Below are positions 32,510 through 42,262 of a stretch of 60,041 nucleotides of DNA, piece after piece (within the stretch, counting starts at the first letter, position 1; each line of letters opens with the position of its first letter). A program made the position numbers and the translations under genes. Source of the stretch: a virus. Location: positions 1 to 60,041 of the IMG/VR virus record IMGVR_UViG_3300036841_000070. One strand, written 5' to 3'. The notes under the pieces were generated by a model, which saw only the letters and a list, made by a program, of their open reading frames with translations, did not search any database and was not told the origin of the DNA.

Positions 32510-35319
32510 GTGCGCGCCTAGTCACGACGTATGCGTCAACTGCCAACGCAGCGACACATAACATACCGCTCACTGGTAAGACCAATGGGCGCGATATGTT
32601 TGCTGTTGTTTTTGCTTCGGCTTTGTTGACACCATCTTCGCCTTGGATCACAGAGCATTCTGAGCTTCTAGGCTCTAGTGGTTTTACGCTCGCTCTGTTT
32701 AGGCTTACTCCTGCTAACAATGGATCAGGCTACACAGGGCCGTTTACTGTGACGCTCAATGGTCCTGTGTCGCTGGTTGCTACTGTTTGGGAGGACGATC
32801 TAGACACAGGGACCGCAATCTATTGCGATTGGGTTGATGTCTTTGCACCAACCGGTATCCCTGCTCTTATTGGTACTGATCTACATACGTTCTCAACTAG
32901 CAGTGTAGCGTTTGCGGTCTTCAATGCGCACTCAAATTCCGACACTACTTGGAGCGCGCTCGATGCCGTAAGCTATGATAGCGGTTACACAGAATTTGCC
33001 GACACAGGCATGTCGCTAACGAGCGAGCCCATGCATATGTGGATGGCAACTAAGGCTAGCACATCGTTCTCTGGTGGCGGTGTAACTGCTACTCTGAATA
33101 ATTCATCAAGTATATCGGGAATCCTGAACAACTCTGCTGTTGGGATGATCGCGTATAACCAAGTTGTCGCGACTCCCACGGCACCTGCCAATACGGTTGC
33201 TCCGGCCGTCACCGGCACAGCAGTTACCGGTCAGACGCTTTCCTGCACATCGGGCACTTGGACCGGCTACCCGACGCCGACCTTCACATACCAGTGGAAG
33301 CGCAACGGCACGGCTATCACAGGCGCCACCAATAACACCTATGTCCTGGTTACGGCCGACGAGGGCACTAGCGTCAAGTGCACGGTCACAGCGACAAACG
33401 CCAGCGGCGCGGTCCCAGCAGACTCTAACACGGTAAGCCCGACATCAGGCGCAGGTGGCACCCCGCCATCGAACACGGTAGCTCCGTCCCTGACGGGAAC
33501 GCCCGTCACAGGCAACCTGCTGACGTGCTCTGCTGGTACGTGGACCGGCACGCCAACGCCGACATACTCCTACTCGTGGAAACGAGATGGCACAGCACTA
33601 GGCGTCTTTACGAATACCTACACACTATCGAGCGGTGATGCCGGCCACAGCATACTTTGTAGCGTTACGGCGACAAACGCCGCTGGGGCATCGACTGTTA
33701 ACTCAAACTCAGTCACAGTATCGAGTCCGACGCCAGGAACCGTCAAGCAGGCGACTGTTCACAGACTGCGGGCTGGAGCTTGGGAGGTTCTCGATCTGGG
33801 TGGCGGTAGTAGTGGTGGCAGCAGCGGCGGGTTTGTTCACAGTGCGCAGCCTGAGGACTACGGAGCCAAGGGCGACGGCAAGTACATCAGCGATGCCACT
33901 ATGTCGTCTGGTTCGACGACTCTGACGTCGGCAGCCGGTGGCTTTGTCTCGACCGATGTCGGAAAGAAGATTCTGGTCCGCGGCGCTGGCACAACAGCCA
34001 ACGGCCAGGCTCTTGTCGCTAACATTAACACATATGTCTCGGCAACAAATGTAACGCTTAGCACAGCAGCCACCAACGCAGTGAGCGGCGTTGTCGCAAC
34101 TTACGGCACTGACGACACCGCAGCATTCAAAACTGCTATCAACACGATCGTCAATGACGCCATAAACGATCTGTCATACGCAGCCGAGTTGGAGCTAGGC
34201 GCCAAGGTCTACATCGTAGCTGGTGCGCCGGTTGTCGGCGGCACAACCGCTGGCAACGCACAAATTCCGCTACCGATGATACCCACGACAGGCAAGAAGT
34301 TCATCTTGTCGATCAAGGGTCCAGTTGACGGGTCGCACTTCTACCACTGGAAGCAGCAAGCCCCAGCAACCTCTGGTGCCGTCATACACTCGTTTATGGT
34401 CGGTGTGACGCAAGACGCGACCTGGCTAGCGCCAAGCTGTATTGGCGGGCCGACTGTACTTCCGTCCGATGATGGCACCGCTCCGTTCTCTAACATGTTG
34501 TTTAGCATCGATGGTGTCTCGATCATGGCGCCGCGCAACCCATGCTTCGTCGGCCTTGACTTGAAGCTAGTCGGGCAGGTTAACATCGGACGGTTCTCGT
34601 GTAACGTTAACGCCAGCCCAAATAAGTCTGGTGGCGAAGCTATCTCTGGCTCGGCAACTAACCAGCAGGGCATGGGCCTGCGGATGCCAGCTTTCCAGAA
34701 CAACGATAACACGAACATCTGGTCGTATGGCTGCGAGGGCTTCTACTATGGCATGGCCTTTGGCGACCATTTCACAGCTCAGCGGCTCGCTCTGATATAC
34801 TGCGATACCGCTATGTACTGCCAGCCCGGCGGTGCAGCTGAGCACGGTGCCTCGATTGCCTACATTAGCTGCGAAGCCTGCAACACAGGACTTGAGTGCA
34901 ACGGTAGCTCTGGCGGACGCTACCCGGTCTTCATCGGCCGATTCGATGTCGAAGTGCTCGGCGCAGGGGTGACCTTCAAGGACCCACAAAACTGCCTAAC
35001 AGGTGAGATCCACTACGCGCATAACGCACTCAACGCTCCGACACTCACCGGCGCACTGAACGTAAAGATCATCGATGACCATCGCTACGCAGGCTACGTG
35101 TCGTCTGGGGCGCCAGCGGTTCCGGCCTCAACTACCGCGCTGCGCAACCCATTCTTCCGTGAGGCAGCGGTGTTCATATCCGGCGGTACGGTGACGGCAG
35201 TTCAGATCGAGGGCCAGACCACGTTCACGGCAACAAACTGTATGGTGATCGTGCCTAACAATAAGACGATCACACTTACGTACTCGTCAGCCCCGACCTG
35301 GAAGTGGTTCCTGTTTTGA
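32506..35319 (+). CDS. Tail fibre / tailspike: two Ig-like repeats and a beta-helix
   Basis: 937 residues from GTG32506, overlapping the previous stop. N-terminal ~220-residue beta domain. Two similar Ig-like repeats (about residues 226-310 and 320-405; each has PTPT(F/Y) followed by KR(N/D)GTA and then CTVTATN or CSVTATN). A Gly/Ser linker. Then QPEDYGAKGDGKYISDATM, the start of a pectate-lyase-like right-handed beta-helix that fills the rest. Tailspikes of this type bind and may cleave surface glycans. Main host-range candidate. Confidence 0.8.
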   Translation: MSARLVTTYASTANAATHNIPLTGKTNGRDMFAVVFASALLTPSSPWITEHSELLGSSGFTLALFRLTPANNGSGYTGPFTVTLNGPVSLVATVWEDDLDTGTAIYCDWVDVFAPTGIPALIGTDLHTFSTSSVAFAVFNAHSNSDTTWSALDAVSYDSGYTEFADTGMSLTSEPMHMWMATKASTSFSGGGVTATLNNSSSISGILNNSAVGMIAYNQVVATPTAPANTVAPAVTGTAVTGQTLSCTSGTWTGYPTPTFTYQWKRNGTAITGATNNTYVLVTADEGTSVKCTVTATNASGAVPADSNTVSPTSGAGGTPPSNTVAPSLTGTPVTGNLLTCSAGTWTGTPTPTYSYSWKRDGTALGVFTNTYTLSSGDAGHSILCSVTATNAAGASTVNSNSVTVSSPTPGTVKQATVHRLRAGAWEVLDLGGGSSGGSSGGFVHSAQPEDYGAKGDGKYISDATMSSGSTTLTSAAGGFVSTDVGKKILVRGAGTTANGQALVANINTYVSATNVTLSTAATNAVSGVVATYGTDDTAAFKTAINTIVNDAINDLSYAAELELGAKVYIVAGAPVVGGTTAGNAQIPLPMIPTTGKKFILSIKGPVDGSHFYHWKQQAPATSGAVIHSFMVGVTQDATWLAPSCIGGPTVLPSDDGTAPFSNMLFSIDGVSIMAPRNPCFVGLDLKLVGQVNIGRFSCNVNASPNKSGGEAISGSATNQQGMGLRMPAFQNNDNTNIWSYGCEGFYYGMAFGDHFTAQRLALIYCDTAMYCQPGGAAEHGASIAYISCEACNTGLECNGSSGGRYPVFIGRFDVEVLGAGVTFKDPQNCLTGEIHYAHNALNAPTLTGALNVKIIDDHRYAGYVSSGAPAVPASTTALRNPFFREAAVFISGGTVTAVQIEGQTTFTATNCMVIVPNNKTITLTYSSAPTWKWFLF

Positions 35320-36041
35320 GCCTACTCCCCGGCACAGGACTACTGCCGTTCCCAGGACTACTTCCTGGGGTCGATGTTGGCGCCGAAGCCGTTGACGAGC
35401 TATACCCGCCGTCAATTGCCATCGACGCAGTCAACGACTTCGCACCGTTAACTGACGCCTATGGTGATGAGAACGGGCACCTTGATATTTATCTGTCAGC
35501 GCTGGCCTCGATGTTCCAGGCGACAGATGACATCTCAAAGGATGGTCCGAATGGCGAACCGGGTTGGTCACAAATCTTCGACCTCAACCGCGCTAAGATT
35601 GAGTGGCTACCTTGGGCCGGTCAGCTTGTCGGCTATCAGGTTCCGGTGCAGCCGCTAGGGCAGAGCGATGATGACTATAGTTCTGAGCAACGAGTTCGCA
35701 TTACCTCAAGGTCATCTTGGCGGCGCGGCACTGTTGCGCTATTCACAGAAGTAATCCAGGAGCAGCTTACTGGTCAAAAGCGCGTTCTCATACAGGAACG
35801 CTATGCTGGTGATCCATACGCCATCAAGGCCTGGGTCTACGCTGATGAAGTAGCAACCTCTGTTGCACAAATTACAGCGACGGCGATGCAACAAAAGGTT
35901 GCTGGTTTGATTTTCGAGTTTACGGTTCTGACGGCTGTTTCGAGCTACGACACCCTACGTGCAGCTCAAACATCTTACGCTGTTGCTTCGACAAAGTTCG
36001 TAGATTACAGCGAGATGCTTGTCAACCCGGCAAAGCCGTAG
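35316..36041 (+). CDS. Baseplate wedge protein gpI-like
   Basis: 241 residues taking TTG35316, which overlaps the fibre stop as in neighbouring genes; GTG35304 is the alternative. An internal region, LDIYLSALASMFQATDDISK...WSQIFDLNRAKIEWLPWAGQLVGYQV and later RGTVALFTEVIQEQLTGQKRVLIQERY, matches phage tail protein I, which completes the wedge. Last gene of the late operon. Confidence 0.75.
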   Translation: MSLLPGTGLLPFPGLLPGVDVGAEAVDELYPPSIAIDAVNDFAPLTDAYGDENGHLDIYLSALASMFQATDDISKDGPNGEPGWSQIFDLNRAKIEWLPWAGQLVGYQVPVQPLGQSDDDYSSEQRVRITSRSSWRRGTVALFTEVIQEQLTGQKRVLIQERYAGDPYAIKAWVYADEVATSVAQITATAMQQKVAGLIFEFTVLTAVSSYDTLRAAQTSYAVASTKFVDYSEMLVNPAKP

Positions 36042-36047
36042 CGGCTC

Positions 36048-36107
36048 CTCCCAGTCTCCGGATTCGGCCCTGCTCCGGGCTAGGGCGGCAGCCTCGGAGG
36101 CTGGGAG
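36048..36107. terminator. Bidirectional terminator between converging operons
   Basis: CTCCCAG (36048-36054) pairs with CTGGGAG (36101-36107), CTCCG pairs with CGGAG inside, and a GCCCT/AGGGC stem forms in the centre. It lies in the 80-base gap where the plus-strand late genes meet the minus-strand genes ending at 36122. T tracts are weak. Confidence 0.65.
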
Positions 36108-36121
36108 ACAGGAAATGACAG

Positions 36122-36748
36122 CTACTCCTCTATGTAAGGATAGAGGCGGTCGAGCAAACCGGGGTCGTTCATGCCGACGCCGACCTGATCCACACTTGAT
36201 AGCCTTACTGAACGGATCGGTCGTGGCTCGTCGCAGGATGAGTTCGGCCATTCGTAGCCGTTCGCCCAGCGACGCAGCTGTACATGATCTACGCCAGACT
36301 TGCGTGCCAACTCCTCGACGTTGTGCTTCTTCAGTTGGCCGAGCAGCCACATACGGAACGGCACGATGTCTACGTTCTCATCGTCGTAATGTTCTTTGGC
36401 ACGGTCCTGCGCCATGCGAGCATAGTGAATTTCAATCTCCCACTTAGCTCGCCGCTTTCTGGCGTTCTCATTAGCGCGTCGGCCCTTGGCGCGCTTCTGC
36501 TCAGTCGTCAGACTGGCGTAGTATTCACGACGCTCCTTATTTCGACACCATCTGCACACTGTGTCGATAGTCGGTGTCGGGTATCTTGTGCGCAGCTTCT
36601 TTGTCTTCTTATGGTGAGCAGCGCCCCTCTTGACGCGTTTATAGTTCCAACGCCATTTGAAGTCAACTGCGTGCCGCCACCTTGTGCATCTTGCACAGTT
36701 GCGACGGCCGCAGGTGATAGGATTGACGTCACTCTTGCCGGTATTCAT
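36122..36748 (-). CDS. Zinc-finger / helix-turn-helix DNA-binding protein
   Basis: 208 residues. N-terminal cysteine pairs (CGRRNCARC and CRWCRNKERREYY) resemble the zinc knuckle of endonuclease VII-like or HNH-associated proteins. A very basic middle follows, then a helix-turn-helix-like segment (NVEELARKSGVDHVQLRRWANGYEW). No HNH catalytic histidines were seen, so it is more likely a regulator than a nuclease. Last gene of the minus-strand block. Confidence 0.6.
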   Translation of the reverse strand: MNTGKSDVNPITCGRRNCARCTRWRHAVDFKWRWNYKRVKRGAAHHKKTKKLRTRYPTPTIDTVCRWCRNKERREYYASLTTEQKRAKGRRANENARKRRAKWEIEIHYARMAQDRAKEHYDDENVDIVPFRMWLLGQLKKHNVEELARKSGVDHVQLRRWANGYEWPNSSCDEPRPIRSVRLSSVDQVGVGMNDPGLLDRLYPYIEE

Positions 36749-36917
36749 GGATCCACTGGCTGTGGCAGATCGGGCAGTTGTTAGGGTCCGTTGCCAGAGG
36801 TTTCTCTACATCATCCCGCAACGGCTCCAGCTTCTTGTAGTCTGGTACGCTCGCCCAGGTCGCTCCTCGATGTATGAAGATCGGCCCATGCTCGGGACAG
36901 ATCCAAAGTACGTTCAT
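36729..36917 (-). CDS. Small zinc-ribbon protein
   Basis: 62 residues, ATG36917, overlapping the ThyX stop by four bases. CPEHG near the start and CPICH near the end could bind zinc together with nearby histidines. Function unknown. Confidence 0.55.
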   Translation of the reverse strand: MNVLWICPEHGPIFIHRGATWASVPDYKKLEPLRDDVEKPLATDPNNCPICHSQWIHEYRQE

Positions 36918-37783
36918 CGCATCCAACCGGCTGTCGGATCGGCTAGCCACTCCTCCGTCTTGACCTCATTGGCACGGCCCGAGTCCATGCGCTCGCGGAT
37001 TGTGCATCCTCTGTCAAAGTCTGCCTGGAACGGGCACCGGCCCATAGCGAAGCAGACCGGCCTGAAGATAGGCGAGTTGGCGATTAGCTCAAACTGCCAG
37101 GCAAAGTCGTACTCCTCGTCCTGTCGGAATGGCGGATGGTAGTTGAAGATCGCCTGCTTGATCTGCGCTCCGACCATACGCCACTCGAACTGCGCTTGCG
37201 TACAGAGCCGGTTGCCCAGGTGCTCTGCCAGGTTGCGCAGGTTTGTTTTGTAGTTCAGACGGGTTAGCGTGTCGTGCGGCAGCAGCCCTCTGGCTTCCTC
37301 GGCCGGGACGCCGTTGGCGATTAGGAACTGGTAGGAGTGCCAGATGTTCTGGATAGTTGATTCCCAGACCTTTTGGTTAGCCGTGCCGGTGCTGATAAGC
37401 GGCCCCGGTCTGGCTGCTATCTCCTCCTTGACGGCGAAGCGCATTGACTCCTGAGCGTAGACCGCTGTGCGCTGCCGCACCATCTGATGCGTGAATGCTC
37501 GCGTGACGCCCTCGACCATGAAGTGAAAATCGATGAACTCCAAGGGCGCTTTGAGGTGTGTCTTCTGCACTTGCTCCCAGTACCGCCAACGGTCATCGAC
37601 AGTTAGGTCATCGAGGTCGCGGATAACCCGGCCCTCGTACATAGCGCAGGCTGCGCCCAGAGCGCCTAGCGGGTCAGGTGTTGCGCTCAGAAGCGTTACC
37701 TTTGGCATCTTATCCTGCATCGGCTCGGCGCTGTACATCGCCTTGTCGACCCAGGTGCTGACTTCCTTACTTGGTTCTGTCAT
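36914..37783 (-). CDS. thyX: Flavin-dependent thymidylate synthase ThyX
   Basis: 289 residues. The flavin/dUMP signature appears as RQRTAVYAQESMR (residues 103-115), where the usual motif has RHR followed by seven residues and Ser. Upstream HLKAPLEFIDFHFMVEGVTRAFTHQ and downstream LLPHDTLTRLNYKTNLRNLAEHLGNRLCTQAQFEWR also fit. It methylates dUMP to dTMP using FAD and methylene-tetrahydrofolate. Gln104 replaces the common His. It stands next to a glycosyltransferase and nucleotide pyrophosphatases, so a role in modified nucleotides is possible but unproven. Confidence 0.9.
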   Translation of the reverse strand: MTEPSKEVSTWVDKAMYSAEPMQDKMPKVTLLSATPDPLGALGAACAMYEGRVIRDLDDLTVDDRWRYWEQVQKTHLKAPLEFIDFHFMVEGVTRAFTHQMVRQRTAVYAQESMRFAVKEEIAARPGPLISTGTANQKVWESTIQNIWHSYQFLIANGVPAEEARGLLPHDTLTRLNYKTNLRNLAEHLGNRLCTQAQFEWRMVGAQIKQAIFNYHPPFRQDEEYDFAWQFELIANSPIFRPVCFAMGRCPFQADFDRGCTIRERMDSGRANEVKTEEWLADPTAGWMR

Positions 37784-38592
37784 TGCTTCTCCCAGTCGAT
37801 GCGCTTTTCCCAGTCGGGCACAAAGTCATCCAAGAAGTTCCTCCAGTGGCAGAGCATTCGCTTGCCAGGAGCGCTAATGTAGTGCGGCCCCCACTTCTTG
37901 TAGATGAGTCTATGGCTTAGTTCCTGGCCCTCTAGTCTGCTGGCCTCGCTCTCTCCGTGGAAGTCGTTGATACCTCCTCTTGTGTAGCGCCCGGCAACGC
38001 TCGTACCATTGACGCCGGCGTGAATATACCAAGTGGCCTGCAACGCTGCCATACCTTGGCGGACTAGCTCGTCATCTCCCCAGCCAGAGTGCAGCCGCAC
38101 ATCGAAGTTGCCGATGGCAATAACGCGCTGTACGTTGAGGCTAAACAACCGCTTACCCAGAGCGCTTGTACTCATGAGCGGGCGATCTTCTCTCTTCATT
38201 GTCTCGTTGCCAAACAGCAAACCGTAGAACGGTACCATAATGCCGATGCCGAGCGTGTTGAGTCCGTTCCATTCGAACAGCCTATTGACATCGTTATCTG
38301 GCTTTGGATAGATGTCGTCGTCCGACATTATGAGGCGGTCACAGCCCATGCCGTTCGCCAGGAGGACGATCTGGTGCCTGCTGTAGTTAATGCCTCTGTT
38401 GCTTTCCGGCAATTTGATAATACGAACTTTTGGCTGGCCGTTCTTGTCGCGACCTAGATGCTTATGGTAGTCAGGTGCCTCCTGCTTCTCAACAACCAGA
38501 ATGATCTCGTCTACGTCCTGCTGCCGCCACTTAGGCAGTGTCTTATCAAGCAGCCAGGAGCGCCCTCTTGTTGGTATGAAAACTACTGCCAT
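37780..38592 (-). CDS. GT-A glycosyltransferase, DNA-modification type possible
   Basis: 270 residues. FIPTRGRSWLLDKTLPKW at the N-terminus and a DxD-like motif, LIMSDDDIYPKP (about 88-99), are typical of GT-A enzymes; SGWGDDELVRQG is the probable acceptor-side acidic motif. The pattern recalls the phage glycosyltransferases found with TET/JBP base oxidases, which add sugars to hydroxymethylated bases. No TET/JBP gene was recognised here, so the substrate is open (DNA base, protein or teichoic acid). Confidence 0.7.
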   Translation of the reverse strand: MAVVFIPTRGRSWLLDKTLPKWRQQDVDEIILVVEKQEAPDYHKHLGRDKNGQPKVRIIKLPESNRGINYSRHQIVLLANGMGCDRLIMSDDDIYPKPDNDVNRLFEWNGLNTLGIGIMVPFYGLLFGNETMKREDRPLMSTSALGKRLFSLNVQRVIAIGNFDVRLHSGWGDDELVRQGMAALQATWYIHAGVNGTSVAGRYTRGGINDFHGESEASRLEGQELSHRLIYKKWGPHYISAPGKRMLCHWRNFLDDFVPDWEKRIDWEKQ

Positions 38593-38766
38593 CTAGTCCA
38601 GCCTAACCTTGAAGTCAGCGACGCTGCTGGTCTCTGTGATAACGCTTTCGGCGGCTTGGTCGAGGTTCGCCTCGATGTTCTCAATTGTTTCCTCGATATC
38701 TTTGTCGCTCTGTCCCTTGATAGTTGCCTCGACCGTCCAGCTGACGTTCTCCGTGTACTCTTCCAT
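38593..38766 (-). CDS. Small acidic protein
   Basis: 57 residues from ATG38766, overlapping the stop of the upstream MazG-like gene (ATGA). The sequence MEEYTENVSWTVEATIKGQS and its acidic helix suggest a soluble alpha/beta protein. The frame fills exactly the space between two genes. No family recognised. Confidence 0.6.
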   Translation of the reverse strand: MEEYTENVSWTVEATIKGQSDKDIEETIENIEANLDQAAESVITETSSVADFKVRLD

Positions 38767-39083
38767 CAGAAGGCCCTCCCGTGTCTGAACTCACGTTGGC
38801 GGTTTACTGACATTTTGTAGAGCACCGCGTCGTCGAGGTCAATCCTACGCGCGCCGCAGAAGTCAAGCAGGCGGATCATAAGGTCTGCACACTCAAGGAT
38901 TAGCTCGGCCTCCTGCTCATTGCGCAAAGCCTCAAGCATCTCGCTGGCCTCGCTATGTATGAGAGCGATCTTCTCCGGCCAGATGCTCTTGTTCTCTCTG
39001 CCATCGATAACTAGGTGATCCCAGAAGCCGTGCTCCTTAGCTGTATTGTGGCACTCGATTGCCATGTCTGTCAAATAACTCAT
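38766..39083 (-). CDS. MazG-like NTP pyrophosphohydrolase
   Basis: 105 residues from ATG39083, with GAGGT upstream. The helical core EKIALIHSEASEMLEALRN...ECADLMIRLLDFC carries the EExxE...ExxD metal-binding arrangement of MazG enzymes. These remove unwanted nucleoside triphosphates, and in phages may protect modified-base synthesis or blunt ppGpp signalling. Confidence 0.8.
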   Translation of the reverse strand: MSYLTDMAIECHNTAKEHGFWDHLVIDGRENKSIWPEKIALIHSEASEMLEALRNEQEAELILECADLMIRLLDFCGARRIDLDDAVLYKMSVNRQREFRHGRAF

Positions 39084-39097
39084 TAGACCTCGATTTG

Positions 39098-42000
39098 TTA
39101 CGGCTCGATAATCCATAACCTATCTACTTGGACCCCATATCTAGGCTTCCGGCCTGCCACAAGCACCAGCCTATCCGGATGTTCCCGCAGATCAAAGAGG
39201 TCCGCTTTGAAGTGTGGCCATCTCCAGCGGTTAACTTTGAGCATTGTCTGGTCATCCGCATCCCTAGCGTACAGGATAGCGAACTCTCTGAGGTGCGGGT
39301 CTTTGATATTTTCAAGGTCGTCGGTGTTGCCGCGTGCGACGTTGATCTCGAAAATGTCGCGGACGTTCATGCGGACAACTTCCCCCAACCAAACGACCTT
39401 TGTGCCCTGGGGCGCTTCATCTAGCTCTCGACTCGTGTGAGTAGGGAACGGTAGTGGTTCTGTTCCGTCAAATAGCTTGCCATCAGATAGTTCCTGCTCG
39501 ATGGCTATGATGCTCTTCTCAAGTCGGTAAATGTCGTATGGATCTTCTAGTGCTATCCACTCCTTGATCTTCTCGATTGTCTTGGGGCCGATACCTCTGA
39601 TCTTGACTAGCTCGTCCCAGTCGGCGGGATCGGCTTCGATGATGGAGGTAGCAGTCTTGCGTCCAATTCCCTTGATTTGGCTGTAGCCCGCTCGTATGCG
39701 ACCTGCGCCATCAGGCTTCCAAGAGCCATCAGATCGGCCAACTCGTGGCTTGAGGATACGGATACCGTGCCGGTCCGCGTCACGGAGAATGTCTCGCTGC
39801 TTATGCTCACCGTAATGTCTAACCGATGCACTGTAGAACTCCGCTGGGTAGTGGACTTTGAACCACATTGTCCAGTATGCGAGCAGCCCGTATGCTACGC
39901 AGTGTGCTGCGTTGAACGCATACGAGCCGCTTGTGATCATATCGCCCCAGACCTTGCGGGCTTGTTGCTCGGAGATGGGTGGAAAGTCCGTGCGTTCAGG
40001 AAGCGTCTGGCAACCTTCCCAGAAACGCCCCCAAGAACGATTGAACTCTTGTTCGCCAATCTTCCTTGAGATGATCTTACGTATGTAAGCTGCGTGTGTC
40101 CATGGGAAGTCACCAACCTCACGAACAATGCGTAGAATTTGTTCTTGGTATACGATTTGGAACTGCGTGGTTTGCGTAATGATATCGACGGCTGGATGAA
40201 AACGCTCAGCTTGGGTTCGACCGAACTTGATCGCAGCGTACATGCTAGCCGCGCCGTTATGAAGCGGTCCCGGCCGAGACAGAGCGTTGCAGTCCATAAT
40301 CTCTGTAAACCGTTCTGGCTTAAGGATTTGGCAGACTGACCGCATAGCTCTACCATCGAATTGGAATACCGCCGTGACGTCGTTTCGCTTGAAACCGTCA
40401 TAAACCTCCTGATCGTTTAGTGGTATAGCATACAGATCGTCGATGGTCTGGTTCGTCCAACGCAGCATCGTCCAGAGCGCACTCATCGTGGAAAGTCCAA
40501 GGAAGTCCATCTTGAGGAGTCCCTGGCGCTCGGCGTCGTACTTGTCGAAAGCGACTACGTCAGCGTAAGTATCGCCAATCTTTTTGTGGTAGATAGCTGC
40601 CACGTCCCGGATATCGGAACTGGCGACCACATATGCGGCTGCGTGTACTCCGGACCCTCGAACATTACCTTCAAGTAGTTCGGCCCTTCTGAGATCGGGA
40701 TACCTTTCAACAACGTCGGCAGCTTGAGGGAATTGTTCAATAGTGTCTTCAACAGTTGCACTTGCTCGTAGGTCACCGCTCGACCTTTCTATCAGGAAGC
40801 TCTTGATCGTTTCGACTTCAAACTTCGGTACGTGATAGACTCTGGCTATATCGTCCAGAGCCAGCTTTCCTTTGAAGTAGGTGAAAGTTCCAATGTTAGC
40901 GACAGATGGATAACGAGTCGCCAGATAATCACGAAGAATACCCTGGTCACGTACCTCGCTTGGGAAGTCGATATCAATATCTGGTAAGTCCTCACGAGTA
41001 ACGTCGATGAACCTCTCGAAAATGAGTAGTGGAAATCGGAGTGGATCGACTTCCGTGATTCGGAGCACAAACGCCGCCAGACTCCCGGCGGCAGATCCAC
41101 GGGCTGGACCGACTGGTATACCTCGGTCTTTGATATAGGTGATCGCATCGGCCACAATGAGGAAATAATTCTCATAGCCCTTCTGCTCAATTAGGTCAAC
41201 CTCGTACTGTAGGCGCTTCTTGTACTTGGCTCGCTCAGCACCCGGCAACTTATCAAAGCCACGGAACTTCCAACCCTCGCGGAGCAAGTGCCTCCAGTAG
41301 CTTCTCACATCCTGCCAACCCTCGGGTAAGGGGAAGCTAGGCATCGGCAGGCGCGGCAGTGTGACACAGGCTTCTTCACCTATGTCAGCAGTGGCCTGCA
41401 CGGCGGCTACGGCCTGCCTTTTGGAAAGCCCTGTTCCTTGTAGCTTACGAACGATGGCGCCGTCGTTGATTGGCGGGCAAAGCCCGATGTCATAGCCCCA
41501 ATCTCGCTCCATTTCTTCGAGAGTACGACGTTCACCAGGACGAAGATTGTGAAGAATCTTCTGAACCTCGGCCTCTTCCAGAGCCGTGTAGTGGCAATCC
41601 ATCGAAGCGACCAGCTTGGCTCCCACTCGATCCGCAACACGTGCAAGTAGTGGACCTGCCCTTCTGTGTGACTCAAGTTCAGGAAAACCTTGAACTTCGA
41701 TGCAGTAAGCACTTCCAAACGCTGCCTTGAATCGCCTTGCCACTTTGAGCCCTCTAGCAAACGACGCATGTTTGGGATCAAGACCCTTGCCTCCTACTAG
41801 GCTACAGAACAGCAGCGAGCCTGAACATCCGCTAAGGATGACTAGGCCCGCCTTGTGCTCGACTAGTGTCTCGAAGTTGACGGTTGGTTCGTAGCGGAAT
41901 CCTGTTTCACCAGGTTCTACTGGCCCGCCGTCCTCGGTGCGCTGCCAGCTTAGCGTTACCATGCGCAGCAAGTTCCTGTAACCTTCAGCGTCGATGGCTA

Positions 42001-42262
42001 GCACGGTGAGGTGCATCTTACGCTTGCCGTCAGGGTCCCAAGGACACGGTGTGTATAGCTCGCAGCCAAAGATCGGCTTGACGCCATTGCCGAGCTTCTC
42101 GATTGACTCCTCGAACTTGACGTGGCTATCGAGGTTGCCGTGTTCGGTTAGCGCCAGGCTACCCATCTGGAGTTCTTGCGCCCGTCGAACATGCGCCTCC
42201 GGAAGCTGGTAGCCATCCATATAGGAGAAGGTGCTATGATGATGTAGGCTTACGAACCTCAT
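39098..42262 (-). CDS. DNA polymerase III alpha-like (DnaE, family C)
   Basis: 1054 residues from ATG42262, chosen because the PHP domain motif FVSLHHHSTFSYMDG should start near the N-terminus; an upstream ATG at 42388 would overlap the previous gene by 155 bases. PHP (1-230), a polymerase palm with PDIDIDF and GPARGSAAGSL, fingers, then a tandem helix-hairpin-helix (IKGIGRKTA...IRGIGPKTIEKI) and a short OB-like tail. This is the replicative polymerase of the phage. DnaE-type replicases are known in some actinophages. Confidence 0.9.
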   Translation of the reverse strand: MRFVSLHHHSTFSYMDGYQLPEAHVRRAQELQMGSLALTEHGNLDSHVKFEESIEKLGNGVKPIFGCELYTPCPWDPDGKRKMHLTVLAIDAEGYRNLLRMVTLSWQRTEDGGPVEPGETGFRYEPTVNFETLVEHKAGLVILSGCSGSLLFCSLVGGKGLDPKHASFARGLKVARRFKAAFGSAYCIEVQGFPELESHRRAGPLLARVADRVGAKLVASMDCHYTALEEAEVQKILHNLRPGERRTLEEMERDWGYDIGLCPPINDGAIVRKLQGTGLSKRQAVAAVQATADIGEEACVTLPRLPMPSFPLPEGWQDVRSYWRHLLREGWKFRGFDKLPGAERAKYKKRLQYEVDLIEQKGYENYFLIVADAITYIKDRGIPVGPARGSAAGSLAAFVLRITEVDPLRFPLLIFERFIDVTREDLPDIDIDFPSEVRDQGILRDYLATRYPSVANIGTFTYFKGKLALDDIARVYHVPKFEVETIKSFLIERSSGDLRASATVEDTIEQFPQAADVVERYPDLRRAELLEGNVRGSGVHAAAYVVASSDIRDVAAIYHKKIGDTYADVVAFDKYDAERQGLLKMDFLGLSTMSALWTMLRWTNQTIDDLYAIPLNDQEVYDGFKRNDVTAVFQFDGRAMRSVCQILKPERFTEIMDCNALSRPGPLHNGAASMYAAIKFGRTQAERFHPAVDIITQTTQFQIVYQEQILRIVREVGDFPWTHAAYIRKIISRKIGEQEFNRSWGRFWEGCQTLPERTDFPPISEQQARKVWGDMITSGSYAFNAAHCVAYGLLAYWTMWFKVHYPAEFYSASVRHYGEHKQRDILRDADRHGIRILKPRVGRSDGSWKPDGAGRIRAGYSQIKGIGRKTATSIIEADPADWDELVKIRGIGPKTIEKIKEWIALEDPYDIYRLEKSIIAIEQELSDGKLFDGTEPLPFPTHTSRELDEAPQGTKVVWLGEVVRMNVRDIFEINVARGNTDDLENIKDPHLREFAILYARDADDQTMLKVNRWRWPHFKADLFDLREHPDRLVLVAGRKPRYGVQVDRLWIIEP

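Noticed and set aside
36122-36748. Integrase or lysogeny regulator
   Set aside because: No tyrosine or serine recombinase motifs here or elsewhere; only zinc-knuckle and helix-turn-helix features are visible.
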